A stretch of 64,000 nucleotides of DNA, taken from the NCBI RefSeq assembly GCF_030407435.1, contig NZ_JASDDK010000005.1, positions 62,001 to 126,000 of the forward strand, read 5' to 3'. The notes under the pieces were generated by a model that ran no database searches, was not told the DNA's origin, and worked only from the letters and a program-made list of their open reading frames with translations. A program made the position numbers and the translations under genes. Positions within the stretch are counted from its first letter, which is position 1. Each line of letters begins with the position of its first letter. Of the stretch, positions 26,695-34,445 are shown piece after piece. The DNA comes from Winogradskyella bathintestinalis (GTDB lineage Bacteria; Bacteroidota; Bacteroidia; Flavobacteriales; Flavobacteriaceae).

Positions 26695-26842
26695 GTGACT
26701 TTTCAATCGTTGAATTCTCGGTTTTTAAAGAGCGAGGCAATCTTTGATCAACTTTTTTAGTGGTTTTATTACAACTAAAAATTAACAGTAAGAAGTTTAG
26801 CGCAACTAAGAAAGATAAAATCAAAGAAATGGTAAGCATCAT
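26639..26842 (-). CDS. Small single-pass membrane protein, function unknown
   Basis: A 67-residue protein starting MMLTISLILSFLVALNFLL, one long hydrophobic helix followed by a cysteine and a polar tail ending QLAPTGS. The helix could be a membrane anchor or a lipoprotein signal (FSC). The start is one of two adjacent ATGs (26842 or 26839); a TTG at 26878 is less likely. Its last 18 codons run antisense to the end of ung. I believe it real because the TM-plus-tail layout is coherent and the stop is separated from the uracil glycosylase frame, but no function can be given. Confidence 0.65.
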   Translation of the reverse strand: MMLTISLILSFLVALNFLLLIFSCNKTTKKVDQRLPRSLKTENSTIEKSPTLVSNQLKNRQLAPTGS

Positions 26843-26981
26843 AAACGTTCTGTTGTTTGTTAAACAAATGTTAATCAAATATACTTAAATTATTTGAAAT
26901 TTTATAGTTATCAACCAATTAAGGCTTTTTATTAGGCCAAAAATCGATGAACTGCACACTTACAAACAGTTTATAATAAAC

Positions 26982-27836
26982 TTATATTTTATGAATTAAT
27001 TCTGAATACTTTACTTTTTCAGGAATAATATTTAAGTCAAAAAGTTGCTCTTGAACATTTTCAACGGTCTCTTTATCCAAAATTGTTTGCGACCATTCTG
27101 TCAGTGATAACCATTCTTGTACATCTTCCAATTCTTGTTCATACCTATTTGCAATAGTTTTATCTATATTAGGGATGGATTTGAAATCGGCTGTAGTTTT
27201 ATTAATAATATCTAAAATAATTTTAAGTTCGTCTTCATGGTTCGCAATGAATTCATCTCTTACAGCAATTACAAAACATGGCCACGGAGTCGGTAAATTA
27301 GCAATTCGTCTAAAAACGCCGTTATCAACAATCGGTTTTGTGGTAAATTTTTCCCACATAAAATAATCCGCTTTGCCTTCAGTTAATCCTCTGATGGCTC
27401 CATCTAAATTTTTTATCACTTCAAAATTAAGATCTTTATCTAAATTCCAATTATTGTGTTTTGCATTAATATAAGCCATAAGATGTGAGCCAGAACCATA
27501 TCTACTGATTGCGGCTTTTTTTCCTTTTATGTCTTCGATAGTTTTAAATGATGAACCATTTGCAACATGAATTCCCCAATTTAAAGGAGTTTCTACAAAA
27601 GTTTGTACAATTTTTGACGGATTTCCGTCAATAATGTCTTTAATAATGCCTTCCGTTAATATCACAGCCATATCGATTTCACCCGATCGCAATGCTTTGT
27701 TCATTTCGCCAGTTCCACCATGATAGTCGTGCCATCTTAAGTTGATGTTTTTGTCCTTATACTCACCATTTTTTAGCGTTAAGTACCAGGCTAAATTGAA
27801 GTGTTCTGGTACTCCTCCTATATTAACTTTTTTCAT
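26982..27836 (-). CDS. Substrate-binding-protein-like (NMT1/THI5 or SsuA fold), no signal peptide
   Basis: A 284-residue protein with the type II periplasmic-binding fold: GEYKDKNINLRWHDYHGGTGEMNKALRSG-type lobe start, DMAVILTEG, GSSFKTIEDIKGKKAAISRYGSGSH and GLTEGKADYFMWE. It begins directly MKKVNIGGVPEHFN with no signal peptide or lipobox, and no permease or ATPase is nearby. It is therefore more likely a cytoplasmic ligand-binding or pathway enzyme (as with THI5-like or MqnA-like proteins) than a transporter receptor. Ligand unknown. Confidence 0.75.
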   Translation of the reverse strand: MKKVNIGGVPEHFNLAWYLTLKNGEYKDKNINLRWHDYHGGTGEMNKALRSGEIDMAVILTEGIIKDIIDGNPSKIVQTFVETPLNWGIHVANGSSFKTIEDIKGKKAAISRYGSGSHLMAYINAKHNNWNLDKDLNFEVIKNLDGAIRGLTEGKADYFMWEKFTTKPIVDNGVFRRIANLPTPWPCFVIAVRDEFIANHEDELKIILDIINKTTADFKSIPNIDKTIANRYEQELEDVQEWLSLTEWSQTILDKETVENVQEQLFDLNIIPEKVKYSELIHKI

Positions 27837-27899
27837 TATATATTATACTTATTTCAATATTCCTGCCCATTAAATTGGGCAAATTATTAAATTAATCGT

Positions 27900-28772
27900 T
27901 TAGATGTTTACAATACGTTCTAAAGCAAATACGATTAATTTTTCTACAATTTTTTTCGGATCTTCACTAAATTCACCGTTCGCTCTATTTGCAATAATTG
28001 CATTTAATGACAGCGCTTCGTGACCTAGTAATTTTGAAAGCCCATAAATTACAGAGGTTTCCATTTCGAGATTAGTAATTCTAAAATCTTTATAACTAAA
28101 ATTATCTAATTGAGAATTAAGACTTGCATCTTGCAATGGTAATCGCAACACGCGACCTTGTGGACCATAAAAGCCACCAGCGGTTGCTGTCATTCCTTTA
28201 AAGATGTTTTTATCTTCAAAATATTGTTCTAAATATTGACTATTGTTAATGATTATTGGTCTCGATTTGTTTTTATCCCAATTGGTATGTTCTATAAATT
28301 TATTTTCCACTTCAGGGTTGCTAATTCCTTCAACCTGGTAAAAATGTAACATTCCGTTAATATCTAGTGCGTGTGAACTAATTAAGAAAGCATCTACGGG
28401 AATATCTGCTTGTAAGGAACCAGAAGTACCAATTCTTATAATATTTAAACTAGATAATTCTGGTTTAATTTTTCGAGTTTTTAAGTCTATATTAACTAAA
28501 GCGTCTAATTCGTTTAATACAATATCTATGTTATCTGGTCCAATTCCGGTAGAAATTACTGTAATTCTTTTATCTTTATAATAACCTGTTTGGGTTTTAA
28601 ATTCACGTTTTTGTGTCGTAAATTCAATACTGTCAAAATGTTTGGTTATTTTCTCAACACGGTCTTGGTCACCAACAAAAATTATGGTGTCTGAGATATT
28701 TTCTGGTTTTAGGTTTAAATGATAAACACTACCATCTGGGTTTAATATAAGTTCTGAATTTTTAATTGCCAT
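27900..28772 (-). CDS. Nucleoside phosphorylase (PNP/UDP superfamily)
   Basis: A 290-residue phosphorylase. The phosphate loop region IGTSGSLQADIPVDAF, VISTGIGPDNIDI and the NLEMETSVIYGL motif (substrate-contacting Met-Glu) identify the PNP/uridine phosphorylase superfamily. It would release ribose-1-phosphate from a nucleoside. It overlaps the start-side DUF1835 gene by 11 bases, so the pair is translationally coupled. Base specificity cannot be decided. Confidence 0.88.
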   Translation of the reverse strand: MAIKNSELILNPDGSVYHLNLKPENISDTIIFVGDQDRVEKITKHFDSIEFTTQKREFKTQTGYYKDKRITVISTGIGPDNIDIVLNELDALVNIDLKTRKIKPELSSLNIIRIGTSGSLQADIPVDAFLISSHALDINGMLHFYQVEGISNPEVENKFIEHTNWDKNKSRPIIINNSQYLEQYFEDKNIFKGMTATAGGFYGPQGRVLRLPLQDASLNSQLDNFSYKDFRITNLEMETSVIYGLSKLLGHEALSLNAIIANRANGEFSEDPKKIVEKLIVFALERIVNI

Positions 28773-29703
28773 TAGTTACGGTTTTTACAAGTTTGTTTTG
28801 TTTTTCGTTAAATTGATAGGCCAAGCGATTTAGACCTCCATAAACCATATCATTATTTACCTCTAAAGCAAAATTGTGTTGTTTTAATAACGCCTCATGT
28901 CCTTTTCTATTAAGCGTAATGCTATTTTCTGATTTATTAAAAAACATAGCCAATTCCTTAATTTTACGTTTAAGTTGCATATCACCATAACCATAATACC
29001 CCTGATAGTTTAAGCAATATCCAAGCAAATGATTTTCCGATTTAACGTTATTTTGTTTGACCAAATTTAAGATATGTGCTTCAAGTGTTCCTAAACCACT
29101 TTGGTGATGTGGGAAACGTTTTAAATGCGCTTTGAGGCAATTACTCATATATTTAAAATTTGATTTGGTGACAATATAAGGTTTCAGAATGTTATGATCT
29201 TTGCCGCAATAAGTTCTCCACAGTGCAATGGTCATATCAATATCTTCTTTAGTGAGCAAAATCTTATTTTTATAATGAGATTTAATTTGTTCGGGACTTA
29301 ATTCACCTAGAGTCTTTAAGTTTTTTTCACCTTTAACACGTCCACTACATATAAGATATAAAGGTTTGTCTATCTCCTTTTGATGTAATAAATTAATAAC
29401 ACCTATTAAGTTTATATGACAGAATAAATCATACTCAAACCATAAGTTGATTTCGGTATATTGATCGATATGATTTAATATTGATAATTCGGCCTGAAGT
29501 TCATTAGAATTAACCTCAATGTCATAATGAGAATTGAGAAACTCGCTACGTAAATCGAAAAATTCTTTTGAATCGATTTTCGTGATGGTTGGACCTTCAC
29601 ACAGCATTTCTTGCCATGTAAGTATATCTTCCTCAAAATTTAACTCTCTTAAATAGTTAGTAAGACTATTGCCGTTAGTAATATGTAAACAATTTTCAGC
29701 CAT
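28762..29703 (-). CDS. DUF1835 domain protein
   Basis: A 313-residue protein starting MAENCLHITNGNSLTNYL (ATG at 29703; the TTG at 29718 is not needed). The N-terminal third shows the DUF1835 pattern with DILTWQEMLCEGP and INLWFEYDLFCHINLI. Family function is unknown. It is four bases from the upstream SUI1-like gene and overlaps the downstream phosphorylase, so all three are one operon. Confidence 0.85.
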   Translation of the reverse strand: MAENCLHITNGNSLTNYLRELNFEEDILTWQEMLCEGPTITKIDSKEFFDLRSEFLNSHYDIEVNSNELQAELSILNHIDQYTEINLWFEYDLFCHINLIGVINLLHQKEIDKPLYLICSGRVKGEKNLKTLGELSPEQIKSHYKNKILLTKEDIDMTIALWRTYCGKDHNILKPYIVTKSNFKYMSNCLKAHLKRFPHHQSGLGTLEAHILNLVKQNNVKSENHLLGYCLNYQGYYGYGDMQLKRKIKELAMFFNKSENSITLNRKGHEALLKQHNFALEVNNDMVYGGLNRLAYQFNEKQNKLVKTVTNGN

Positions 29704-29707
29704 ATAA

Positions 29708-30037
29708 TTAACCGCCAACTCGTTTCACATTAAAACCTTTTTCTTTGAGCAACGTCATAATTTTATCTCTATAATCTCCTTGAATTATAATTTTGTCATC
29801 CTTAAAACTTCCTCCGACACTAAGCTTAGTTTTTAATTCTTTAGCTAATTTTTTAAAATCTTCTGTAGCCCCTGTGTAACCTTCGAGAATAGTGATGGGC
29901 TTTCCTTTTCGCTTTTCATACTTGCAAATAATAGGATCATCTTGCAGCCATAGATTATCTTTAGAATCTTCAGAATTGTCTGATAGTTCTGGTGCATGGT
30001 CCGGAAAAAGGTTTTTTAATTGATCTTGTAAATCCAT
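29708..30037 (-). CDS. SUI1/eIF1-like translation factor (YciH type)
   Basis: A 109-residue protein with a C-terminal SUI1 domain: KRKGKPITILEGYTG, KELKTKLSVGGSFKDDKIIIQGDYRDKI and LLKEKGFNVKRVGG match the family through its end. The first about 35 residues are an acidic extension. YciH-type proteins affect start selection on the ribosome. First gene of the SUI1-DUF1835-phosphorylase run. Confidence 0.92.
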   Translation of the reverse strand: MDLQDQLKNLFPDHAPELSDNSEDSKDNLWLQDDPIICKYEKRKGKPITILEGYTGATEDFKKLAKELKTKLSVGGSFKDDKIIIQGDYRDKIMTLLKEKGFNVKRVGG

Positions 30038-30044
30038 GTTTTTA

Positions 30045-30123
30045 GTCTTCAGTATTTAGTTGGCAGTATTCAGTATTTAGCACGTATTATTATTATTATT
30101 ATTATTAACTTTTTACTGAAGAC
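30045..30123. repeat. Inverted-repeat element enclosing CAGTATT copies and an ATT microsatellite
   Basis: Ten-base inverted repeats GTCTTCAGTA (30045-30054) and TACTGAAGAC (30114-30123) bracket two CAGTATT(T/C)AG-like copies and about eight ATT units (30085-30108). It looks like a short intergenic repeat. Confidence 0.6.
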
Positions 30124-30136
30124 AGCCGACTGCTCA

Positions 30137-31087
30137 CTATTTTTTAATAAGTCCAAGCTCAATTAAACGTTCGTTTAAAAACTCACCTGCTGTTATATCA
30201 TCAAATTGCTTTGGGTGGTTTTCATCAATACAACTTTCTAAAACATCTAATTTCATTTCACTAATGGGATGCATAAAAAACGGCATAGAGTAACGAGATG
30301 TTCCCCAAAGTTCTCTAGGTGGATTTATAACGCGATGTATGGTCGATTTTAATTTATTATTAGAATGTCGAGATAACATATCTCCAACATTGATCATTAG
30401 TTCATCTGGTTCTGCAATGGCATCAATCCATTCTCCATCATGTCGTTGTACTTGTAGTCCACGACCCTGTGCGCCCATTAATAATGTTATTAAATTAATA
30501 TCTCCATGCGCTGCAGCTCTTACCGCGTTTTTAGGTTCTTGCGTTATAGGTGGATAATGAATTGGACGTAGAATGGAATTACCGTTGTGAATGTACTTAT
30601 CGAAATAGGTTTCTTCTAAATCTAAATAAAGTGCTAAAGCTCGTAATACGTATTTAGCTGTTTTTTCTAGCATTTGGTAGGTTTGTTTTCCTACTTTGTT
30701 AAAGTCATCCAATTCTTTTACTTCAACATTTTCGGGGTACTCTTTTCGTCGCTCTTCATCATCTTCTACGTACTGTCCAAAATGCCAAAATTCTTTTAAA
30801 TCACCTTCTTTTTTACCTTTTGCGCTTTCTTTTCCAAAAGATACATATCCACGTTGGCCACCGATTCCAGGTATTTCGTAGCTCTCTTTTGTTTCTATCG
30901 GTAAATCGAAAAATTTCTTAACTTCACCATATAAATTATCGACTAAAGTGTCATCTAAGAAATGGCCTTTTAAAGCCACAAAACCTATGTCTTCATAAGC
31001 TTTTCCTATTTCGTCTATAAACTTTTGTTTACGTTTCGGATCATCTGAAATGAAATCCTTTAAATCTACGCTAGGTATTCTATCCAT
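30137..31087 (-). CDS. 2-oxoglutarate/Fe(II) oxygenase, isopenicillin N synthase family
   Basis: A 316-residue dioxygenase. The DIOX_N segment DRIPSVDLKDF opens it; the iron ligands are H and D in AAHGDINLITLL (about residue 195) and H in STIHRVINPP (about 250), and RYSMPFFMHP provides the co-substrate Arg. The ATG at 31087 is preferred because a reverse -7 box (TACATTTG, 31118-31125) lies between it and the alternative TTG at 31129. The substrate is unknown; the family includes many small-molecule hydroxylases. Confidence 0.9.
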   Translation of the reverse strand: MDRIPSVDLKDFISDDPKRKQKFIDEIGKAYEDIGFVALKGHFLDDTLVDNLYGEVKKFFDLPIETKESYEIPGIGGQRGYVSFGKESAKGKKEGDLKEFWHFGQYVEDDEERRKEYPENVEVKELDDFNKVGKQTYQMLEKTAKYVLRALALYLDLEETYFDKYIHNGNSILRPIHYPPITQEPKNAVRAAAHGDINLITLLMGAQGRGLQVQRHDGEWIDAIAEPDELMINVGDMLSRHSNNKLKSTIHRVINPPRELWGTSRYSMPFFMHPISEMKLDVLESCIDENHPKQFDDITAGEFLNERLIELGLIKK

Positions 31088-31117
31088 TGGATTGTTGTTT
31101 AAATATTTGTCAATATA

Positions 31118-31125
31118 CAAATGTA
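31118..31125 (-). promoter_or_regulatory. -7 box of the 2OG oxygenase, deciding its start
   Basis: Reverse-strand TACATTTG located 31 bases upstream of the ATG at 31087 and inside the longer TTG-initiated reading frame. Confidence 0.45.
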
Positions 31126-31381
31126 ACAATAATAGTGCGAAAAAAATAGGTCGTATTTAGAGACAAATTAAAGTCTATAATGGTTTATTGGAGCAATTTT
31201 ATTTAAATTTGATTCATAATTTAATTATCTATTTTAACTTTTTATAAATGAAGAAATGGATTAAAATATCGATTTAATGGATTTATCCGTAAGGATACAT
31301 CTACCCTTTGGTTTTAGGGATTATTGGAAATGTAAAGCCATTTAATGCTATAAAAAAAATAATAGATTAGACCCACACTAT

Positions 31382-33382
31382 ATGCCAACAATTACAAAAA
31401 GCAACATTGCCTACGATAAAAGAAGTTTAAGTGATAAAGCGTTATTAAAACTTTATTATAACATGCTAAAACCACGCTTAATTGAAGAGAAAATGCTCAT
31501 TCTTTTACGGCAAGGTAAAGTTTCAAAATGGTTTTCTGGAATCGGACAAGAGGCCATTTCAGTTGGTGTTACCATGGCGCTTAAGTCCACAGAATATATT
31601 TTACCTATGCATAGAAATCTCGGTGTTTTTACTACGCGAGAAATTCCTTTACATCGTTTATTCTGTCAATGGCAAGGAAAAGCGAGCGGATTTACCAAAG
31701 GTAGAGACCGCTCTTTTCATTTTGGAACACAAGATTATAATATTGTTGGAATGATTTCGCATTTGGGACCGCAATTAGGGGTGGCAGACGGAATTGCCTT
31801 AGCAAATTTATTAAAGAAAAACGGAAATGTTACTGCAGTATTTACTGGTGAAGGAGGTACGAGTGAAGGTGATTTTCATGAGGCTTTAAACGTCGCTTCA
31901 GTTTGGCAATTGCCTGTTATATTCTGTATTGAGAATAATGGTTATGGGCTTTCTACACCAACTAATGAGCAATATCACTGTAAACATTTAGCAGATAGAG
32001 GAAAAGGTTATGGCATTGAATCGTTTATTTTAGATGGCAATAATGTAATAGAGACGTACACTAAGGTTCAAAAATTGGCTGAAAGTATTAGAAAGCGACC
32101 ACGACCGATTTTAATAGAATTCAAAACCTTTAGACGCCGAGGGCATGAAGAGGCAAGTGGCACGAAATATGTACCTCAAGAGTTAATGGAAGAATGGGAA
32201 GCGAAAGATCCCATAGAAAATTTTAGAAGTTTTTTATATAGTAAAAAAATATTAAGTCCAGCAACGGATGAAGCTTATAAGGCTGAAATTAAATCTGAAA
32301 TTGATGTCGCATTAGAATCTGCTTATGCAGAACCTGAAATTATTCCGAATGAAGACACAGAACTTAATGATGTCTATAAACCATTTGATTATAAGGAACA
32401 TTCACCCAATAATGAAACCAATGAGTTGCGTTTTATTGATGCTATTTCAGAAGGATTAAAACAATCTATGCAAAAGCACAATGATCTTGTAATTATGGGA
32501 CAGGATATTGCGGAATACGGAGGGGTTTTTAAAATTACTGAAAGTTTTGTAGAAGCATTTGGAAAAGACCGTGTAAGAAATACGCCTATTTGTGAATCTG
32601 CAATTGTAGAAACAGCTATGGGTTTATCGATCTCAGGAATAAAATCAGTTGTTGAGATGCAATTTGCAGATTTTGTGTCCTCAGGTTTTAATCCCGTAGT
32701 TAATTATTTAGCAAAATCCTATTACAGATGGCAACAAGAAGCCGATGTTGTGGTGAGAATGCCTTGCGGTGGAGGCGTCGCTGCTGGTCCTTTTCATTCG
32801 CAAACTAACGAAGCTTGGTTTACTAAAACCCCAGGTTTAAAAGTAGTATATCCAGCATTTCCATTTGACGCTAAGGGTTTGTTGGCAACAGCTATTAATG
32901 ACCCAAATCCAGTATTGTTTTTTGAGCATAAAGCTTTATATAGAAGTATCCGTCAAGAGGTGCCAACGGATTATTATACTATTCCATTTGGTAAAGCTGC
33001 TGTCTTAAAGGAGGGAGAAGCTGTTACTATCATTACTTATGGAGCAGGGGTGCATTGGGCTTTAGAAACCTTAGAAAACAATTCTGATATTTCAGCAGAT
33101 GTAATTGACTTAAGAACGTTACAACCCTTAGATAAGGAGGCTATTTTAAATTCTGTTAAAAAGACAGGAAAAGCAATTATTTTACAGGAAGATTCATTAT
33201 TCGGCGGAATTGCTAGTGATCTCTCAGCTTTATTAATGGAAGAATGTTTTGAATATTTAGATGCACCCGTAAAACGTGTGGCTAGCATGGAAACTCCAAT
33301 ACCATTTATTGGTCAGTTAGAAACTCAGTATTTGGCAAAAGGGAAGTTCGAAGAATCTTTGCGAAATTTGTTAGACTATTAG
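31382..33382 (+). CDS. 2-oxoacid dehydrogenase E1, fused alpha and beta subunits
   Basis: A 666-residue ThDP enzyme joining E1-alpha (about residues 1-320) to E1-beta (about 340-666). The alpha part has the ThDP motif GEGGTSEGDFHEAL ... ENNGYGLSTPT and the HRNLG entry; the beta part has MGQDIAEYGGVFK, CESAIVE and EMQFADF. The branched-chain 2-oxoisovalerate complex is the usual annotation for such fusions in Bacteroidota, though pyruvate cannot be excluded. The E2 and E3 genes are not adjacent. Monocistronic, ending at a strong bidirectional hairpin. Confidence 0.92.
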   Translation: MPTITKSNIAYDKRSLSDKALLKLYYNMLKPRLIEEKMLILLRQGKVSKWFSGIGQEAISVGVTMALKSTEYILPMHRNLGVFTTREIPLHRLFCQWQGKASGFTKGRDRSFHFGTQDYNIVGMISHLGPQLGVADGIALANLLKKNGNVTAVFTGEGGTSEGDFHEALNVASVWQLPVIFCIENNGYGLSTPTNEQYHCKHLADRGKGYGIESFILDGNNVIETYTKVQKLAESIRKRPRPILIEFKTFRRRGHEEASGTKYVPQELMEEWEAKDPIENFRSFLYSKKILSPATDEAYKAEIKSEIDVALESAYAEPEIIPNEDTELNDVYKPFDYKEHSPNNETNELRFIDAISEGLKQSMQKHNDLVIMGQDIAEYGGVFKITESFVEAFGKDRVRNTPICESAIVETAMGLSISGIKSVVEMQFADFVSSGFNPVVNYLAKSYYRWQQEADVVVRMPCGGGVAAGPFHSQTNEAWFTKTPGLKVVYPAFPFDAKGLLATAINDPNPVLFFEHKALYRSIRQEVPTDYYTIPFGKAAVLKEGEAVTIITYGAGVHWALETLENNSDISADVIDLRTLQPLDKEAILNSVKKTGKAIILQEDSLFGGIASDLSALLMEECFEYLDAPVKRVASMETPIPFIGQLETQYLAKGKFEESLRNLLDY

Positions 33383-33408
33383 ATAAACAAGAGTAGAATG
33401 TAAAAATT

Positions 33409-33449
33409 AAAAAAAGTCAGTTTCTCATTTACGAAACTGACTTTTTTAA
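33409..33449. terminator. Bidirectional terminator between the E1 gene and the tiny-ORF array
   Basis: Perfect 14-base stem AAAAAGTCAGTTTC / GAAACTGACTTTTT around an eight-base loop, with T tracts in both directions. Confidence 0.85.
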
Positions 33450-33485
33450 ATTAGATTAATTCTAGAAGGTGATTAAACTTCAGTC

Positions 33486-33557
33486 TTAAATTCTAATGGT
33501 TGCTAAGTCATCATCTAAACTATTAGATGTATTGACAATTTTTGATAAAACTCTCAT
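33486..33557 (-). CDS. Tiny ORF C (23 residues), member of a tandem microprotein array
   Basis: ATG-initiated 23-codon frame starting MRVLSKIVNTSNS and ending in an acidic-then-basic tail (DDDLATIRI). It is the last of three reverse-strand tiny ORFs and shares with ORF B the upstream leader ATCATCAATCAA and the ATGAGA start. The coding part itself is only loosely similar to the other two, so it may be a diverged relative. No known family. Confidence 0.4.
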   Translation of the reverse strand: MRVLSKIVNTSNSLDDDLATIRI

Positions 33558-33597
33558 AATTGTTGATGTATTTGATTGATGATTTTTTTTTGCGATA

Positions 33598-33684
33598 TTA
33601 TCTATATCGTCTCTTACTGTTCCAAGCGAAACTTTTAGTTTCTATTGATGTACTCGATAATTGATTGTTGTTTAATGTTCTCAT
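33598..33684 (-). CDS. Tiny ORF B (28 residues), tandem paralogue of ORF A
   Basis: A 28-codon frame, MRTLNNNQLSSTSIETKSF followed by AWNSKRRYR and a TAA stop. Compared with ORF A 126 bases away, the 80-base unit is about 90% identical, and codon differences are Ser synonymous, Ile/Val, Ala/Thr, Lys/Arg, Arg synonymous and Tyr/Phe. That pattern suggests selection on the peptide. The peptide is basic, Ser/Asn-rich and has no hydrophobic stretch, so it is not a classical signal peptide or transmembrane toxin. Function unknown. Confidence 0.5.
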   Translation of the reverse strand: MRTLNNNQLSSTSIETKSFAWNSKRRYR

Positions 33685-33813
33685 GATTATTGATTTTTAT
33701 TGATTGATGATAATTTCTAATTAGGATCTAAAGCGTCTTCTACTGTTCCAAGTGAAACTTTTAGTTTCTACTGATGTGCTCGATAATTGATTGTTGTTTA
33801 ATGTTCTCATGAT
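33608..33813. repeat. Direct repeat of 80 bases (two copies, 126-base offset)
   Basis: Copies at 33608-33687 and 33734-33813 are equal in length and differ at about eight positions. They coincide with tiny ORFs B and A. Confidence 0.85.
33721..33810 (-). CDS. Tiny ORF A (29 residues), first of a tandem microprotein array
   Basis: A 29-codon frame, MRTLNNNQLSSTSVETKSF followed by TWNSRRRFRS and a TAA stop. It is the promoter-proximal member of the three tiny ORFs and lies about 45 bases downstream (in transcription) of a long dyad at 33855-33905 that it shares with the divergent 3D-domain lipoprotein gene. The C-terminal arginine cluster after a tryptophan is shared with ORF B. No homologue is recognised. 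Confidence 0.5.
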   Translation of the reverse strand: MRTLNNNQLSSTSVETKSFTWNSRRRFRS

Positions 33814-33854
33814 GTACGTTTTTTAATTGGTTATATTTAATAGACGATAAACAG

Positions 33855-33905
33855 TTAAATTTGTTACAGTACTTTGTATAACATAGTACTTTTTTAACAA
33901 ATTTT
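33855..33905. promoter_or_regulatory. Divergent control region with a 48-base dyad
   Basis: Outer arms AAATTTGTTA (33857-33866) and TAACAAATTT (33895-33904), inner arms AGTACT (33868-33873) and AGTACT (33885-33890). The left arm includes TAAATTTG (33856-33863), a -7 box for the rightward lipoprotein gene; the right arm supplies TTTG on the reverse strand. An operator shared by both directions is likely. Confidence 0.5.
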
Positions 33906-33932
33906 AACTATAATCAATGTATCTTTATTGAT

Positions 33933-34352
33933 ATGAAAATTACATTATATACTATAATACTATGCTCCATTTTTATTTATAGTTGTAAAACTAGGGAAGA
34001 TGTTAAGTGTGAAAATAAGACTCTAGAAGTTATTGCTACAGCATATAATTCACTCGCTTATCAAACTAGCTCTAATCCCTCTATTACTGCTTTTGGTGAT
34101 AGCTTAACACCAGGGTTACGCTATATAGCTGTCTCAAGAGATTTATTGGATTCTGGTTTAGTCCATAATACTAAAGTAAAAATTCAAGGTTTCGATAGTT
34201 TGTTTATTGTTAAGGACAAAATGAACCGTCGCTATCGTAAGCGCATTGATATTTATATGGGTAATGATGTGAAAAAAGCAAAAATTTGGGGCAAAAGAAA
34301 GGTGAATATTGACTATTGTTTACCGCGTAATGATTCAATTATCCTAAAATAA
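33933..34352 (+). CDS. 3D-domain lipoprotein
   Basis: A 139-residue lipoprotein (lipobox IYSC near residue 18) with a double-psi beta-barrel 3D domain. The three eponymous aspartates lie in RYIAVSRDLLDSG, VKDKMN and RIDIYM. The domain is shared with MltA-type lytic transglycosylases and resuscitation-factor-like proteins, so it may act on or bind peptidoglycan. It is a stand-alone domain. Divergent from the tiny-ORF array, with which it shares the dyad control region. Confidence 0.85.
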   Translation: MKITLYTIILCSIFIYSCKTREDVKCENKTLEVIATAYNSLAYQTSSNPSITAFGDSLTPGLRYIAVSRDLLDSGLVHNTKVKIQGFDSLFIVKDKMNRRYRKRIDIYMGNDVKKAKIWGKRKVNIDYCLPRNDSIILK

Positions 34353-34445
34353 TTTCAAAATTAGAATGAATTCAATAATATCATCTTAAAATGTTGTCTC
34401 GTTCACAATAAAAGAGGTAAAAAAAAATTAAATTTGGTTTTGGAT

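Noticed and set aside
33608..33813. 80-base direct repeat considered as CRISPR or attachment-site repeats
   Set aside because: Only two copies, the repeat is coding in frame with conservative changes, and no integrase or cas gene is nearby.
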